This document shows positions 1-8,537 of a DNA stretch of 64,000 nt, piece by piece (position 1 is the stretch's first letter; the number at the start of each line of letters is the position of its first letter). The DNA is from Trichocoleus sp. FACHB-46 (GTDB taxonomy: Bacteria > Cyanobacteriota > Cyanobacteriia > FACHB-46). The DNA is taken from positions 1 to 64,000 of the forward strand of contig NZ_JACJOD010000041.1 of the NCBI RefSeq assembly GCF_014695385.1, given 5' to 3'. The translations under genes and the position numbers were made by a program. A model generated the notes under the pieces. It saw nothing but the letters and a program-made list of their open reading frames with translations. It made no database searches and was not told the DNA's origin.

Positions 1-107
1 TCGCTTACCAGAGCAGCAAAACCATCTATCAAGTCAAGCATGGGATGCTCTCGGACTACTTGATTGCACAACTCAAGCATCCGTCTGTTCAGATGGCTCT
101 TGCGTAA
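1..107 (+). CDS. C-terminal fragment of an unidentified protein
   Basis: A reading frame enters from the left edge (first full codon at position 3) and stops at TAA 105-107. It encodes the last 34 residues, from AYQSSKTIY to PSVQMALA. The composition looks like a genuine soluble protein end, and a strong hairpin follows. The piece is too short to assign a family. Confidence 0.5.
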   Translation, partial: AYQSSKTIYQVKHGMLSDYLIAQLKHPSVQMALA

Positions 108-141
108 GTCCTGGCTGTCCTAAATTATGTGTGAGATTAGC

Positions 142-236
142 GGGTTGTGAGGGGCTGCCTCTCACAACCCATATGGGATGGCTATGGTCTTACGGGGTGA
201 TGTGAAAGTGGGACAAGGCTCAATTCCACATCACCC
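142..236. terminator. Two tandem hairpins between convergent genes
   Basis: Hairpin one has a perfect 10-bp stem, GGGTTGTGAG (142-151) with CTCACAACCC (161-170) and a 9-nt loop. Hairpin two has a perfect 10-bp stem, GGGTGATGTG (195-204) with CACATCACCC (227-236) and a 22-nt loop. Together they fill the gap between a gene ending at 107 and the minus-strand gene ending at 248, so they probably act as terminators or transcript-end stabilisers. Neither has a long U tract. Confidence 0.6.
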
Positions 237-247
237 TCACCGCAAAA

Positions 248-898
248 TTAACAGGTCATTTGTCTGGGGTAATGAGGCCGACAAGGCGTACCCCAGCAAA
301 CCTGACCCTCAGGTAAGCTACTAAAGACACTACTGCGCGCACCCACCACAGCATTAGCTCCCACTTGTACCCCAGGGGCGATAAAACAGTCGGTAGCGAC
401 CCAAGCACCGTTGCCAATTGTAATCGGGGCCGTCACTAGCCCAAAGGCCGTGTCTTGAAAGTTGTGGCTACCAGTGCAAAGATACGACTTCTGCGAAATG
501 ACAGAGTGCTGACCGACTTGAATGCGATCGAGGCTGTAAAAAACCACATCATCCCCAATCCAGCTATAGTCCCCGATCGCGACCTTCCAAGGGTAAGTAA
601 ACCGAGCGGTGGGACGAATCACCACTCCTACCCCAACCTCTGCCCCAAACAGCTTGAGCAAACTCCGGCGTAACCCATTGGCTGGGTGAGGCGTGAGCGG
701 AAAGGCGATCGCCTGCACCAACCACCAGATCAGCACGTACCAGCCCGGACGACCGCGATCGAACCTAGATTGGTCGTAGCGCCGCAGATCCATCCAGGCT
801 TCAGGTTCTTGCGCGGTCGGCTGACTGGTTTCGGCTGGAGGATTGGCGATCGCGTCGTTGAACTGAGGCTCCAGGCCAGGGTTGGGAGTGGAAGTCAT
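248..898 (-). CDS. hpsU: WcaF-type O-acetyltransferase, HpsU-like
   Basis: This is a left-handed beta-helix (hexapeptide repeat) acetyltransferase of the WcaF/colanic-acid type, expected to move acetyl from acetyl-CoA to a sugar of an exported polysaccharide. Visible marks are the N-terminal DLRRYDQS...RGRPGWY block, hexapeptide turns around IGDYSWIGDDV and VVGARSSV, and the ending CWGTPCRPHYPRQ. I chose the ATG at 898 because it forms a 4-bp ATGA overlap with the stop of the upstream glycosyltransferase, indicating translational coupling; a longer frame from 985 would lie inside that gene. The sequence resembles the cyanobacterial family called HpsU (hormogonium polysaccharide). The family call is firm, the HpsU name moderate. 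Confidence 0.8.
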   Translation of the reverse strand: MTSTPNPGLEPQFNDAIANPPAETSQPTAQEPEAWMDLRRYDQSRFDRGRPGWYVLIWWLVQAIAFPLTPHPANGLRRSLLKLFGAEVGVGVVIRPTARFTYPWKVAIGDYSWIGDDVVFYSLDRIQVGQHSVISQKSYLCTGSHNFQDTAFGLVTAPITIGNGAWVATDCFIAPGVQVGANAVVGARSSVFSSLPEGQVCWGTPCRPHYPRQMTC

Positions 899-1851
899 AG
901 AGGAGACTGGGTAGGCGCGGCTTCCGGTTGAGGTGCAGGTTGTACAGCTTTGGGCGTGCTGCTCGTGTTGAGCTTGCCACCACAATCGCGTAACTCGTAC
1001 AACTTGACGCCGATTTGGTACTCATACTGGCTCAATAAGCGCCCGTAGATGTAGCCCGCTTTGCCATCCAAAAAGCCTAGACGGATGATGTAGAACAAAA
1101 TAAAGCGTAGCAGCGGCTTAAAGGGTAACTGTACCCAAATCTTTTTCAAGAAACGCTTGCGCTGGACTGAGTCGCCGAACAAGTTAGCGCCGATCGTGCC
1201 ATCCTCACCATTACCCGTAAGCAAGTTGAGGTAAACGCGAGCTTCCCAGTTGGAGTAGCGGTTGTGGCGCTCTAACCAGTGGAATAAGTCGCGGAAGTCT
1301 TCGTGCAGCATGTCGTTTTTCAGGTAGCCGACCTTGCCTTCTAAAACCACATGCTCGTGAACTTCATTGTCCCCTGTGTTGCGGATTTCTTCGGTATTGA
1401 GGTTCTCGTAGCGGCCTTTTGCGTGTCGGAAGAGCCGCAGGTTCCAGTCGGGATATTTGCCACCATGACGAATCCACTTGCCCAGGAAAAACACCCGGCG
1501 ATTCAGGTAGTAGCCGTTGCAGTCGGGTTGCTGAATGACAGCCGCAATTTCATCCCATAGCTCAGGTGTAATCCGCTCGTCACAATCGACGATTAGCACC
1601 CACTCGTTGCGGAAGGGTAGATTTTCTAAAGACCAGTTTTTCTTTTTGGGCCAGCGACCATTGAAGTGGAATTGCACCACATTCGCGCCCAGGCTTTCGG
1701 AAATTTCGATCGAGCGATCGCTACTTTGAGAATCGACCACAAACACTTCGTCGGCTCTAGCAACGCTAGCCAGACAAGCTGGAAGATTTTCCTCTTCGTT
1801 TTTAGCCGGAATTAGAACGGAGACTGGAAGCTTGGAGAGCTTGGAGGTCAT
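895..1851 (-). CDS. Family 2 glycosyltransferase
   Basis: A 318-residue GT-A fold inverting glycosyltransferase of family GT2. The nucleotide-sugar fold begins with VSVLIPAKNEEEN (about residues 10-22), followed by VVDSQSSDRS (39-48) and the metal-binding DCDER motif (D89, D91). The family resembles KdtX/WaaE-type enzymes that add one sugar to a growing glycan. It probably acts at the cytoplasmic face of the membrane. It overlaps the acetyltransferase gene by 4 bp, and galE lies about 70 bp upstream on the same strand, which points to one polysaccharide cluster. The proline- and alanine-rich C-terminal tail (about 25 residues) looks disordered. The exact sugar cannot be told. Confidence 0.88.
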   Translation of the reverse strand: MTSKLSKLPVSVLIPAKNEEENLPACLASVARADEVFVVDSQSSDRSIEISESLGANVVQFHFNGRWPKKKNWSLENLPFRNEWVLIVDCDERITPELWDEIAAVIQQPDCNGYYLNRRVFFLGKWIRHGGKYPDWNLRLFRHAKGRYENLNTEEIRNTGDNEVHEHVVLEGKVGYLKNDMLHEDFRDLFHWLERHNRYSNWEARVYLNLLTGNGEDGTIGANLFGDSVQRKRFLKKIWVQLPFKPLLRFILFYIIRLGFLDGKAGYIYGRLLSQYEYQIGVKLYELRDCGGKLNTSSTPKAVQPAPQPEAAPTQSPL

Positions 1852-1919
1852 GGTAACAATGCCCAGGGTGAACGTGACAAAAAACGAGAAAAAGTAAATG
1901 GGAGATTAAACGGGGTCTA

Positions 1920-2927
1920 TCAGTGACAGGTCCGATGGCGCTTCTGATGCCACTGCCAAGCGTGAGACAGAATATCATGCAGGCTGGAATATTGGGGTTG
2001 CCAATTCAGCAGCGATCGCGCCTTGTCGCCACTGCCAATCAAACTGGGGGGATCACCCGGGCGGCGATCGTGCTCAACGGCGGCAATAGATTTCCCAGTT
2101 ACCTGTTGAGCAACTTCAATCACCTGTCGCACCGAAAAGCCATTCCCGTTCCCCAAATTAAATACCTCACTGTTACCACCTTGCAGCAGATACTCTAACC
2201 CTAAAAGATGAGCTGTAGCCAGATCAGCGACGTGAATGTAGTCGCGAATGCAGGTGCCATCGGGCGTCGGATAATCAGTGCCAAAAATTGACACAGACTC
2301 TCGTTGGCCCAAGGCGGTCATGAGGACCAGGGGTAGTAGATGGGTTTCGGGGTTGTGATCTTCTCCCAGTAGGCCACCCGGATCGGCTCCTGCTGCGTTG
2401 AAGTAGCGGAAACACACAGACTTGAGACCATAGGCGACATCAAAGTCTGCTAATATCCGCTCCACCATCAGCTTACTCGCCCCATAGGGATTGATCGGCT
2501 GCTGCGGGTGATCCTCCGGAATCGGTACCGTTGTAGGAACGCCGTAGGTGGCACAAGTAGAGGAGAAAACAAACTGTTTAATCGAGGCGGCTAGCATCGC
2601 TTCTAGCAGCGTCAACGTCCCCATGACATTGTTTTGGTAATACTTGGCTGGGTCTGTGACCGATTCGCCCACATAGGCATAGGCGGCAAAGTGCATCACC
2701 GCTGCAATGTTGTGAGTAGCAAAGACTTGGTCTAGGAGGACGCGATCGCTGGTATCTCCCACCACAAGCTCAACTTTTAGCACCTGTTCTACCAAATCAC
2801 GGTGCCCGTAGACCAAATTGTCTAAAACTACGACTTCGTAGCCCGCTTGCTGGAGCGCTAAAACTGCATGGGAGCCGATGTACCCTGCTCCACCTGTCAC
2901 CAAAATCGTGGGTTTGGCTTCTGCCAC
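1920..2927 (-). CDS. galE: UDP-glucose 4-epimerase GalE
   Basis: This extended short-chain dehydrogenase interconverts UDP-glucose and UDP-galactose with bound NAD and supplies precursors for the neighbouring glycosyltransferases. The N-terminal NAD motif TGGAGYIGSH is intact, as are the SSTCATYG block carrying the catalytic Ser/Thr and the YGASK (YxxxK) catalytic pair. RYFNAAGADP and HVADLATAH, typical of GalE, are also present. The length of about 335 residues is normal. I prefer the GTG at 2927 because an AAGGGGG Shine-Dalgarno sits 7 nt upstream; an in-frame TTG at 2933 would be almost on top of that site. Confidence 0.93.
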   Translation of the reverse strand: MAEAKPTILVTGGAGYIGSHAVLALQQAGYEVVVLDNLVYGHRDLVEQVLKVELVVGDTSDRVLLDQVFATHNIAAVMHFAAYAYVGESVTDPAKYYQNNVMGTLTLLEAMLAASIKQFVFSSTCATYGVPTTVPIPEDHPQQPINPYGASKLMVERILADFDVAYGLKSVCFRYFNAAGADPGGLLGEDHNPETHLLPLVLMTALGQRESVSIFGTDYPTPDGTCIRDYIHVADLATAHLLGLEYLLQGGNSEVFNLGNGNGFSVRQVIEVAQQVTGKSIAAVEHDRRPGDPPSLIGSGDKARSLLNWQPQYSSLHDILSHAWQWHQKRHRTCH

Positions 2928-2957
2928 GTGCAATCCCCCTTAATTTCCAGAACTTTG

Positions 2958-3929
2958 TTACGAGTCAGGTCGCTTAGTGCCTGAAGCACTGAGTTCAGGT
3001 TGCTTGCTGTCTGAGGTGGCTAGCATGCCTTGAATGACAGCCTGTAGATAACCAATTTGACAGTAAGCGTAGACAAAATTATCAAAGCGCTGGGCTGGGT
3101 CAGCAAAATATTTGAGGGATTTATACAACCCTCGCACTAGACGCTCTCCACCCCGGCGTAGCTGGCCTGCTCCGGTACGGCCTGACACTTTTTCGCGGTA
3201 ATGCTCACTAATTCCCTGCCACCAGCCTCGATTCAGGAACCAAGCAGCTTTGGTGCGCTCCAAAGAGACATTGTGAGCCACTAGGGCATCGGGAATGTAA
3301 GCAACTTGCCAGTCTCGCTTTAAGGCTTGCTCAGTCAGGTAAAGTTCCTCATTGGAGAGGAGGTTTTTGCCTACTCGCCCTAAGTTGACATCAAACCCAC
3401 CAATTTGATCTAAGAAAGTCCGACGTACCGAGTAATTGAGGCCACGCGGGGTGAGGTTGGGGTTTTGAATTTGGACGATCGCATCACCCAAGTCATAGTC
3501 GCCCAAATTTGCCGCCAATCCGGGAGACAACCAGCGCGGAGCCGTGACATTTGGAGGCCAAAGCAACGTCACCTTCCCGCCCGCGATCGCGAGTCTTTCA
3601 TTGCTTTGGTAAGCTCGATAAAGCGCACTCAGCCATCCTGGGCTAGCTTCCGCATCATCATCTAGATAAGCAATAATGCTACTTCTAGCCACCTTCGCCC
3701 CAGTATTGCGGGCGACCGAAAGACCGGGAACTGGCTCGTAAATATATTGCAAGCGGGGATGAGACAAACGCGCTTCCACAATCTCGCGGGTGCGATCGGT
3801 AGAGGCGTTATCCACCACAATCACTTCAAAATGGGGGAAATCCTGCTCCAGCAGGCTATCAATTGCTGCACCTAAATATTGCTCCCGGTTATGGGTACAA
3901 ATTACGGCAGAAATCTGCGGATCAGGCAT
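2958..3929 (-). CDS. hpsE: Family 2 glycosyltransferase, HpsE-like
   Basis: A 323-residue GT2 enzyme with the start ISAVICTHNREQYLG, the VVDNASTDRT loop and the metal-binding YLDDDAE motif (D90-D92). C-terminal features match a cyanobacterial group annotated as hormogonium polysaccharide transferase HpsE: the PRGLNYSVRR block, the NEELYL motif and the long basic tail after GWWQG. The ATG at 3929 is chosen because AGGAG lies 9 nt upstream; an upstream GTG at 3962 has no such site. With galE and the two genes downstream it forms a minus-strand surface-polysaccharide cluster. The GT2 assignment is certain; the HpsE name rests on remembered family resemblance. Confidence 0.8.
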   Translation of the reverse strand: MPDPQISAVICTHNREQYLGAAIDSLLEQDFPHFEVIVVDNASTDRTREIVEARLSHPRLQYIYEPVPGLSVARNTGAKVARSSIIAYLDDDAEASPGWLSALYRAYQSNERLAIAGGKVTLLWPPNVTAPRWLSPGLAANLGDYDLGDAIVQIQNPNLTPRGLNYSVRRTFLDQIGGFDVNLGRVGKNLLSNEELYLTEQALKRDWQVAYIPDALVAHNVSLERTKAAWFLNRGWWQGISEHYREKVSGRTGAGQLRRGGERLVRGLYKSLKYFADPAQRFDNFVYAYCQIGYLQAVIQGMLATSDSKQPELSASGTKRPDS

Positions 3930-4162
3930 ATAGTCAAGCTCCTGCAAGTCAGCTCCCAACACTTACTGATACTGAGTGATGCACTTGATTCAGTGACAAC
4001 TCAGCTACAAAGTGGCTGTCTCAGCTATTTCTATTTACCTCATAAACCCGCAGTTACTAAGTCAATTTTTGATGAAGATATTTAAACTAGCGCAAAGATC
4101 CGACGAGGCGTCTGGATCAAAACGGGTCTAAGAATAGAGCCAAAGCCTTACGCAGTCAATAC

Positions 4163-4882
4163 TTAGTGCTCTTGTATATGACTGTGAAGCACGATCAGAG
4201 TTTTTGCGAGGCGACCTAGACGAGCTTCGAGTTGCCGCTTACGAGCTAAGAGTTGACGGAGGCGTTGATGACGAGCGATCGCTAAACCCACACTAGCAAC
4301 CTGCTCTGGCGGACAAGGCTTGGACCAAACTTTGCCATCCCCGTCTAGACCACAGAGTTGATAACCGGGTTGAGGAGATTCACAAGTCACGTTAGTTTGC
4401 GGCATGTCGCAAAGTTCTGCCACGTAGCTCATCAGCGAGTCTACCTCTGCGGGTTGTACTCCTGCGGTTTCCTCAGAGCCTGCCTCTGGTTTGCGTGGGT
4501 GGGACTCTAGCCAACCGTCTACAATTGGCCCTTCAAGGTAAAGCTCTTGGATTTGCTGCACGACTTGATTCAGCGCCGTATACCAACCGGATGCAGTCCC
4601 TTCAATTTCCTTGAGCAAGTTCAAGGCCAGCGCGGGATTAGCAGCATGGCGATGACTGGTAAAGTTAGGAACCTTGAGCCGCGGCAAGCTAGGAGTCTTG
4701 TCGTGGTCGGCGGGAAAAGGCTGCACCGCGATCGCTGCCTGACCTGGAGCAGCACTTTGGGGCTTGGAGCCGACCGTAAATGAATAGGCACGATTTCCAG
4801 AAGAGGCAGGTTGACCCGGTGCAGCAGCGGGGCCTTTTAGCTGATGGAGGGTTGCCTCGATTCGTTGTAGATCTGGGTTCAT
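4163..4882 (-). CDS. Conserved cyanobacterial protein of unknown function
   Basis: A 239-residue soluble protein of no family I can name. The N-terminal 80 residues are alanine-, proline- and glutamine-rich and probably disordered. The middle carries a cysteine-containing segment (AELCDMPQTN, YQLCGLDGDG, WSKPCPPEQV), and the last 45 residues are a strongly basic helix rich in leucine, arginine and lysine, a possible coiled coil. The ATG at 4882 is preceded by a GGAGTAAGG-like purine stretch. The gene stands alone between the polysaccharide cluster and the divergent cobU. Confidence 0.7.
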   Translation of the reverse strand: MNPDLQRIEATLHQLKGPAAAPGQPASSGNRAYSFTVGSKPQSAAPGQAAIAVQPFPADHDKTPSLPRLKVPNFTSHRHAANPALALNLLKEIEGTASGWYTALNQVVQQIQELYLEGPIVDGWLESHPRKPEAGSEETAGVQPAEVDSLMSYVAELCDMPQTNVTCESPQPGYQLCGLDGDGKVWSKPCPPEQVASVGLAIARHQRLRQLLARKRQLEARLGRLAKTLIVLHSHIQEH

Positions 4883-5134
4883 AATTTCGTTACCTTACTC
4901 CTAGAAATCCGCCCTGATGCGTCGCTCAATCTCTCTGCCGAAATTTCTCTGCTTAGGAGTTGAGTTTATCGTAACTTTTTGACTCCGCAAGCTATTTAAC
5001 CGACATTAACCTTGACGGCATTGTAACTGGTGACGATCGCAGAAAATTATAATTTTCTCTGAGTTCGAGCAATTCTCATCTGACCTCAAACTTTGCCTTC
5101 CCACTCCCGCTCCCACTGATTTTCAAGCCTTGCC

Positions 5135-5740
5135 ATGAACTTACTGCCTCATTCCACTTCCTCACTATGCTTAGTCACTGGCCCCGCTCGCTCTGGCAAA
5201 AGTGAATGGGCCGAAGCGCTGGCAATCCAGTCAGGCAAAGCCGTGGTTTATGTGGCTACTGCTCAAACAAACCCTAATGACCCAGAGTGGCAAGCCCGGA
5301 TCGAACGGCATCGCGATCGCCGTCCAGAAACGTGGCAAACGGTTCAAGAGCCTGTTGAGCTAGGCACAGTGATTCAGCAGGCGCAACCAGACCAATGCTT
5401 GCTGGTGGACTCGCTAGGAACCTGGCTTGCCAATCTGCTAGAGCAAGACGAAACGGCTTGGGAGCAAACTCAACAAACTCTGCTACACAGCCTGCAACAA
5501 ACCCAGGGTCAAATTATTTTAGTGGCCGAAGAAACGGGCTGGGGCGTAGTGCCTGCCTACCCGATCGGACGAACTTTCCGCGATCGCCTCGGCACTCTGG
5601 TGCGGTACATAGGAGCGATCGCGGGTGCTACTTATCTGGTGACAGGTGGTTACGTGCTCAATTTGACTCAGCTAGGTACTCCACTATCTAAGGCCTTAGC
5701 GGAAAGCGCTAAAGGGGACGCTGAAAAGCGCGAGAGATAA
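5135..5740 (+). CDS. cobU: Adenosylcobinamide kinase / guanylyltransferase CobU
   Basis: A bifunctional enzyme of cobalamin assembly: it phosphorylates adenosylcobinamide and then transfers GMP to give adenosylcobinamide-GDP, the acceptor for the lower ligand. The P-loop GPARSGKS sits at residues 16-23. RIERHRDRRPETW contains the histidine and arginine cluster of the nucleotidyl-transfer step, and VDSLGTWLANLL and EETGWGVVPAYPIGRTFRD are standard CobU blocks. The length of 201 residues is slightly above the usual 180-190. No cobalamin riboswitch is visible upstream and no other cob genes are in the window. Confidence 0.93.
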   Translation: MNLLPHSTSSLCLVTGPARSGKSEWAEALAIQSGKAVVYVATAQTNPNDPEWQARIERHRDRRPETWQTVQEPVELGTVIQQAQPDQCLLVDSLGTWLANLLEQDETAWEQTQQTLLHSLQQTQGQIILVAEETGWGVVPAYPIGRTFRDRLGTLVRYIGAIAGATYLVTGGYVLNLTQLGTPLSKALAESAKGDAEKRER

Positions 5741-5988
5741 ATCGTAATTAAATCTAAAGATATTAGTGACTTCAGACTGAAGCTAAGTTGCGAGAATTAC
5801 AATCAGGTGCAGATAGCAATAGCATGGGACTAATCCTTGCTATATAAAGACTTTGGTACGTCAAGCTCAACCTTAAGTGAGAAGTCTAAATGTTAAAACA
5901 CGTGCCATAAATTTAAGCAAATCAAATCAATTTATTCAGCAGTACTAACCTCTTCATGACTTGGTAAAACCAAGCGTTGGTTGCACTT

Positions 5989-6447
5989 ATGGCATCGGAA
6001 CAGCAAGTTAGACAGTATCTGGCCTACTGGTTTCAGTTAGGTAAGAAAGTTGTGATTGATAATGGCCAAACTGCTTTACTACCAGAACCTGTCATTCAAG
6101 GCGATCGCTACAGCCAAGAATTTGAAGATTGCTGGCAACTTGTCCGCGCTCCAGCATCAGGAGACTGCCATCTAGAAGGCACCCATCAAACCATTGCCGA
6201 ATTGCTCTCTCCTGCCTGGGACATTATGGGTTGTGCCCGTTGCTCCATGCCCGTACCTCTACCCATCATTGGCACCCCTGACTTAGAGTGCCCCTGCATT
6301 GACTTACCCAACTGGCCGAACATGGAAGTGCCCCTGCCACGGGCACCCATCAGTAGCCAATCTCGCTTGATTGAAATTCGCGATCGCTTAATGAAAAGCC
6401 AGCGCCAGCGGGCAACCGCTGAAGATAATGAGTCGAGAGCTAGTTAA
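5989..6447 (+). CDS. Conserved cyanobacterial protein of unknown function
   Basis: A 152-residue protein beginning MASEQQVRQYLAYW. The central part carries MGCARCSMPVP followed by a second cysteine in LECPCIDLPNW, so a metal- or disulfide-binding role is possible. Repeated PVPLP/EVPLP proline segments follow, and the C terminus is helical and charged. No catalytic motif is recognised. I chose the ATG at 5989 over an in-frame TTG at 5977. The gene is convergent with rnz, with about 35 bp between stops. Confidence 0.7.
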   Translation: MASEQQVRQYLAYWFQLGKKVVIDNGQTALLPEPVIQGDRYSQEFEDCWQLVRAPASGDCHLEGTHQTIAELLSPAWDIMGCARCSMPVPLPIIGTPDLECPCIDLPNWPNMEVPLPRAPISSQSRLIEIRDRLMKSQRQRATAEDNESRAS

Positions 6448-6484
6448 AAATCAGCTAGAAATCAGCTAAGGCTCAGGCCTTAGG

Positions 6485-7441
6485 TTATGAGGTAGAGATT
6501 AGCTCTGTAGCCTGCCGTCGTGGGACTTCATAGGTGAAGAAATCGTAGGCCATTTCTGTGTTGGGAAAAATAGCTCGTGCTTCATCTTGCAAATCACTCA
6601 GTTGAATGGCATTGCCCGGAGCATAACGGGGGCTAAAGTGCGTCATGATCAACCGCTTTGCCTGAGCTGCTAGTGCGACTTGAGCCGCCATTGTGGAAGT
6701 GGAATGTAAGCGTTGATAAGCCAACTCTGCATCCTGATGGGCAAACGTAGCCTCATGGATCACCACATCCGCCTCCTGAGCTAGCTCCACCGCGCCCTCA
6801 CAAAAAATTGTGTCTGTGCAGTAAGCAATCTTCCGACCCGCTTCTGTGGGGCCACAGAGTTCGGCTCCATTAATTTTGCGGCCATCGGGTAGCGTCACCG
6901 TCTCACCCCGCTTCAGCTTGCCGTAGAGCGGCCCTGAAGGAATACCCAGAGCCTTCGCCTTTTCTACATCGAAGCGCCCCACTCGATCCTTCTCCACCAC
7001 GCGATAGCCAAAACTCGTAATCCGATGCTTTAGCGGCCCACAACTGACCACAAACTCATCATCCTCATAGAGCACTCCCGGCTGCACCGTGTGGACCTTG
7101 ATCGGATAGGAAAAATGCGTTTGTGAGTAACGCCCGCTGGCTCGCAGGTATTCATCTAGTCCGGGTGGGCCGTAAATATCAATCCGAGTCGGGCTTCCTG
7201 CCAATCCACAACTCGCCAATAACCCCATCAAGCCAAAGATATGATCTCCGTGCATATGGGTGATAAAAATGCGGCACAACTGACTAACTTTGAGGTCACT
7301 GCGTAGGAACTGGTGTTGAGTGCCCTCCCCACAATCAAACAGCCAAACTTCTGCTCGTTGCGGTAAACGCAGGGCCACGCTCGAAACATTGCGCGATCGC
7401 GTGGGGACTCCAGAGCTAGTTCCTAAAAACGTTATCTGCAA
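6485..7441 (-). CDS. rnz: Ribonuclease Z, tRNA 3'-end processing
   Basis: A metallo-beta-lactamase-fold endonuclease that removes the 3' trailer of tRNA precursors. The zinc motif HMHGDH is at residues 62-67, the substrate-clamping segment around GPPGLDEYL follows, and later metal ligands lie in YCTDT, HEATF and THFSPRY. The family normally starts (M)[13 protein letters not shown], which here corresponds to TTG at 7441 with GGAG 11 nt upstream. This gives 318 residues, close to the usual 305-320. An upstream extension of the frame to 7636 encodes tryptophan- and arginine-rich non-family sequence and should not be used. Confidence 0.93.
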   Translation of the reverse strand: MQITFLGTSSGVPTRSRNVSSVALRLPQRAEVWLFDCGEGTQHQFLRSDLKVSQLCRIFITHMHGDHIFGLMGLLASCGLAGSPTRIDIYGPPGLDEYLRASGRYSQTHFSYPIKVHTVQPGVLYEDDEFVVSCGPLKHRITSFGYRVVEKDRVGRFDVEKAKALGIPSGPLYGKLKRGETVTLPDGRKINGAELCGPTEAGRKIAYCTDTIFCEGAVELAQEADVVIHEATFAHQDAELAYQRLHSTSTMAAQVALAAQAKRLIMTHFSPRYAPGNAIQLSDLQDEARAIFPNTEMAYDFFTYEVPRRQATELISTS

Positions 7442-7580
7442 AGCCGAGTTAACTCCAATGTTTCTAGTTGTGGCGTTTTGACGGGTGGCGTTTCCACTTC
7501 TGGCATGTTCACTTCTAGCAACGTGCCAATTGCTTTTCCAACTATAGCGGAGAATCCTGATGCCACGGCAAAGAGAGCAT

Positions 7581-7874
7581 TTAGGGCAGCGATCGCTGTT
7601 TCTCCACCACCGCCTGCCGAAATCCCAGCACCACAAAGATATTCGACAGAGTCAAGAAAAACTCCGCCCCCCCATGTAACCAATCAATATCCGCCAAATT
7701 TGCCTCATAAGCCACCTTGGCATAAATCCCTGCCGGAATCGTCACCGCCACAAACAGCAACGTCAAATAAAACCCAATGAGAGCCAACCGAGGCGTTTGC
7801 CCAGACCGAGTCAAAAACCAGAGAAACCCCAAGTAGGGAAAGAGCGAAATAGCGAAAAGAGATTCTTTAGACAT
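7581..7874 (-). CDS. DUF3593 membrane protein
   Basis: A 97-residue protein with three predicted membrane helices: [16 protein letters not shown], a second around [18 protein letters not shown], and a third near [14 protein letters not shown]. The start [17 protein letters not shown] is characteristic of DUF3593, a family restricted to cyanobacteria and plastid-bearing eukaryotes with no established function. The next gene upstream on the same strand encodes DUF2499 (Ycf49-like), a family with the same phylogenetic range, so the two may act together in the thylakoid or inner membrane. A copy of a dispersed repeat lies between them. Confidence 0.85.
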   Translation of the reverse strand: MSKESLFAISLFPYLGFLWFLTRSGQTPRLALIGFYLTLLFVAVTIPAGIYAKVAYEANLADIDWLHGGAEFFLTLSNIFVVLGFRQAVVEKQRSLP

Positions 7875-8001
7875 GGAAGTGTTGAGGAGTTAGGGGTGAG
7901 AGGTGAGGAGTGAAATGTGAAGGATGAGGAACGAAAGAGGAGTCATGAGTTGGGGTTACGAATCTGCTTGGATATCGAAACACTCACAAATAGACCCGTC
8001 T

Positions 8002-8066
8002 GGAGGGGGTCTGGGGGACGCAGCCGTCCCTCAGCGGGGGTTTGGGGGCGAGTGCCCCCAAGGTTC
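8002..8066 (-). repeat. Dispersed double-hairpin repeat, copy 1
   Basis: About 65 bp, reverse orientation relative to copies at 36995-37059 and 60830-60897. It contains GGGGGCGAGTGCCCCC (8044-8059) and GGGACGCAGCCGTCCC (8015-8030), both self-complementary. It lies between the DUF2499 and DUF3593 genes on the minus strand. Confidence 0.8.
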
Positions 8067-8095
8067 GGATTTTAGAGTTGGAACTATGACCGAAA

Positions 8096-8422
8096 TTATT
8101 CTGAATCTAGAGGCGTAACCACATCACCCTTCCGGCTCGCCCGCCAAATCCACCACCCCGCCAAGCACAACGTAAAATTCCCTGCCACCGTCATTGCCGC
8201 TTGCAGCGTCACCAACCACTCCAACGCAGCCACATTATCAAAAAAGTGCCAAGTACAAGCACACATCGCACTCACCAAAGCAGGCAACATTCCCAAGGAA
8301 AGCGATCGCCAAGCTCGATTTTGGCTCACCTCCGCATAAGTCCAAATCAACCAAATTGCCGCCATCCACTCCAGCACACTAGAAATGTGAATAATCCAAG
8401 TGGGAATTGAAAGTGCATGCAT
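8096..8422 (-). CDS. Ycf49-like DUF2499 membrane protein
   Basis: About 108 residues with three hydrophobic helices, beginning MHALSIPTWIIHISS. The motifs SVLEWMAAIWLIW, CTWHFFDN and LQAAMTVAGNFTL are those of DUF2499, called Ycf49 in plastid genomes. The function is unknown; conservation in cyanobacteria and plastids suggests a photosynthetic membrane role. The ATG at 8422 is preferred; a GTG three codons upstream is in frame. It is co-oriented with the DUF3593 gene downstream. Confidence 0.85.
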   Translation of the reverse strand: MHALSIPTWIIHISSVLEWMAAIWLIWTYAEVSQNRAWRSLSLGMLPALVSAMCACTWHFFDNVAALEWLVTLQAAMTVAGNFTLCLAGWWIWRASRKGDVVTPLDSE

Positions 8423-8537
8423 GTTAGCCACCCATCACCCAAACTGCAAGTTCAGACACAAACTTGTGTCCCTAACTTTTTATGCTACCGCTTCCGGAAC
8501 TCCGGTATTGTAAGGGTGACAGTACGGGAGTCAGAGG

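Noticed and set aside
4883-5134. Possible cobalamin riboswitch before cobU
   Set aside because: No B12-box-like sequence or suitable fold was found in the leader.
7441-7636. N-terminal extension of the ribonuclease Z frame
   Set aside because: It encodes Trp/Arg-rich sequence unlike the family, reaches into the neighbouring DUF3593 gene, and the family start fits a TTG at 7441.
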